A stretch of 64,000 bases of DNA from Endothia cerciana (taxonomy: Eukaryota; Ascomycota; Sordariomycetes; Diaporthales; Cryphonectriaceae). The translations under genes were made by a program, and so were the position numbers. The DNA lies in assembly GCA_026119935.1 (NCBI GenBank), contig JALRMH010000029.1, positions 310,001-374,000 of the forward strand. Direction: 5' to 3'. Positions 63,014 to 64,000 of the stretch are shown here, piece after piece. The notes below the pieces were generated by a model. It worked only from the letters and a program-made list of their open reading frames with translations. It had not been told where the DNA came from and searched no databases. The stretch's first letter is position 1. Each line of letters starts with the position of its first letter.

Positions 63014-63797
63014 CATTAAAAAAATTAAAAATTAAAAAAAGATAGGAATCCTTTACCTGCAGGTCGTTGGGTATTCACCCTGGTAAACACCGATGATCTA
63101 GAACCCCGGAAGAGAAGCCGCCTACGGTAGAAGCACGAGGTAACAAGCAGTATATAAACAGAAGCATCCCGTCACGACGAGCGTTTTCCGGAATGCGCGT
63201 GAGACGAAATACCAAGATCCCACGGCGAGGGAGCGCGGCGCCCCTCAGCTGCCATAGTGCCATTGCACCTTGACAGCGGATCCTCCGAGCGGCCGCCGCA
63301 CCGTGATCTGACAAGTCGCAAAGAACCTACTGAGAGTCAAGGTCCAGGCGGGTGTACTTGGGGACTCGGCTTTGGCTGGATTCCAATGCTCTTCGTTCGC
63401 GGCGGCCCTGGCGCATAAGCCTGTCCTCTTTCGTGATGCCTGTTACCGGCAAGCCCAGGAATCTTCGCGGCCTCTTCGCCCCGGGGGAGGACGGGCTGAA
63501 AGATCTACAACTTCGATGGAGCTCGGTTTGTGACAACGCTCGTTTCCAACCACATAATACCTGGTATTTGGTGAAGGGGAAGCCGCTCGAGGACGCGCCT
63601 GGAACGTGGGTCTACACAGGTCCTGGTCTCGTATGTACATTTATCGCATATTATGACGGGGTTGAGATTAGTTGGGGGGGGGGGGGGAGACCACGCACGA
63701 AAGGAATATGGACGATATAACGAATCTATCCTTTTTTCCTGAATTCTGTTTACTCCCGTGAAGAGCTATAATAATTCAAGACCCGCCAAGACCTGTT

Positions 63798-64000
63798 TCA
63801 ATCTATCAAACACTTCCATCGCTCTTTGGCTATCCCGAGCAGGAGCTGACGCTGCGTACGATACCCAAACGCCAGATAGGCCAGAGGATCCTGGAATTCC
63901 TGGGCCCACAGCCGTTGATACTCGTAACGGACCCAAGGCATGTTAAACCAAGTGCCTCGGGCATTCATCGCCTCCAATAAACGCATCTTGATGAACGGGT
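63798..64000 (-). CDS. Possible C-terminal part of an unknown gene, cut by the window edge
   Basis: An open frame enters from the right edge and ends with a stop at 63798, about 66 codons. Its composition is protein-like (Trp/Tyr/Leu/Arg-rich, for example NMPWVRYEYQRLWAQEFQD) and free of the low complexity seen in nearby shadow frames. No family was recognised. It could equally be a transposon remnant or chance. A second minus-strand frame at 63327-63536 ending SRVPKYTRLDLDSQ might be a later exon, but no convincing splice links them. Confidence 0.25.
   Translation of the reverse strand, partial: PFIKMRLLEAMNARGTWFNMPWVRYEYQRLWAQEFQDPLAYLAFGYRTQRQLLLGIAKERWKCLID

Larger units (their letters stand above)
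62589..64000. other. Promoter of the secreted-protein gene and right window edge
   Basis: 1.4 kb with no firmly supported gene. A (TA)n tract lies 0.4 kb upstream of the secreted-protein start and an A-rich patch follows it. A G run sits at 63674-63687. The last 0.2 kb has a plausible coding stretch, listed separately. Confidence 0.5.

Overview
The window is nuclear DNA of a filamentous ascomycete (Pezizomycotina), most likely a Sordariomycete. Introns are short (53 to 208 nt) with GTRNGT-type donors and CTRAC branch sites. The genes are fungal versions of core eukaryotic genes (MSS4, CFT2, SEC24, mitochondrial AsnRS, linker histone H1) together with Pezizomycotina-type genes (a WOPR/Pac2 regulator, a GH47 mannosidase, a secreted glycosidase-like protein). 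No bacterial operon, virus or intact transposon was recognised.

Left block (1-20.7 kb), compact housekeeping genes. MSS4, a PI4P 5-kinase, runs on the minus strand at 102-3230. CFT2/CPSF100, an mRNA 3'-end processing subunit, is on the minus strand at 6040-9101 and shares a 0.9 kb divergent intergenic region with SEC24, the COPII cargo adaptor (plus strand, 10035-13325). A microbial-type PARG/DUF2263 protein (minus, 15638-16845) is divergent from the mitochondrial asparaginyl-tRNA synthetase SLM5 (plus, 18909-20650).

Centre (20.7-49.9 kb), a gene desert around one regulator. About 16.6 kb upstream and 11.4 kb downstream of a Pac2-type WOPR transcription factor (plus, 37248-38564) hold no recognisable gene. 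This DNA is rich in di- and trinucleotide repeats, long G or C homopolymers and a dispersed 11-mer, GTACTATGTAG. It also contains a 57-base G run next to a 6-N assembly gap at 38824-38890.

Right block (49.9-64 kb). Linker histone H1 has five exons (plus, 49949-51155). A disordered Pro/Ser-rich protein with two NPF motifs follows (plus, 53125-55179), then a GH47 alpha-1,2-mannosidase (plus, 58544-60467). The mannosidase converges on a secreted, N-glycosylated glycosidase-like protein with a spliced signal-peptide exon (minus, 60841-62588). Protein-coding genes from about 37 kb rightward use G/C third codon positions almost exclusively, unlike MSS4, CFT2 and the AsnRS gene. A possible truncated gene lies at the right edge.

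The genes do not form one pathway. The left block is membrane-traffic and RNA housekeeping. The mannosidase and the secreted protein both pass through the secretory route that SEC24 serves, but this is ordinary co-location and not evidence of a cluster. No clear new biological system was found. The observations most worth checking are the desert around the WOPR gene, the dispersed 11-mer, the unclassified secreted protein and the PARG-like protein with a variant signature loop.
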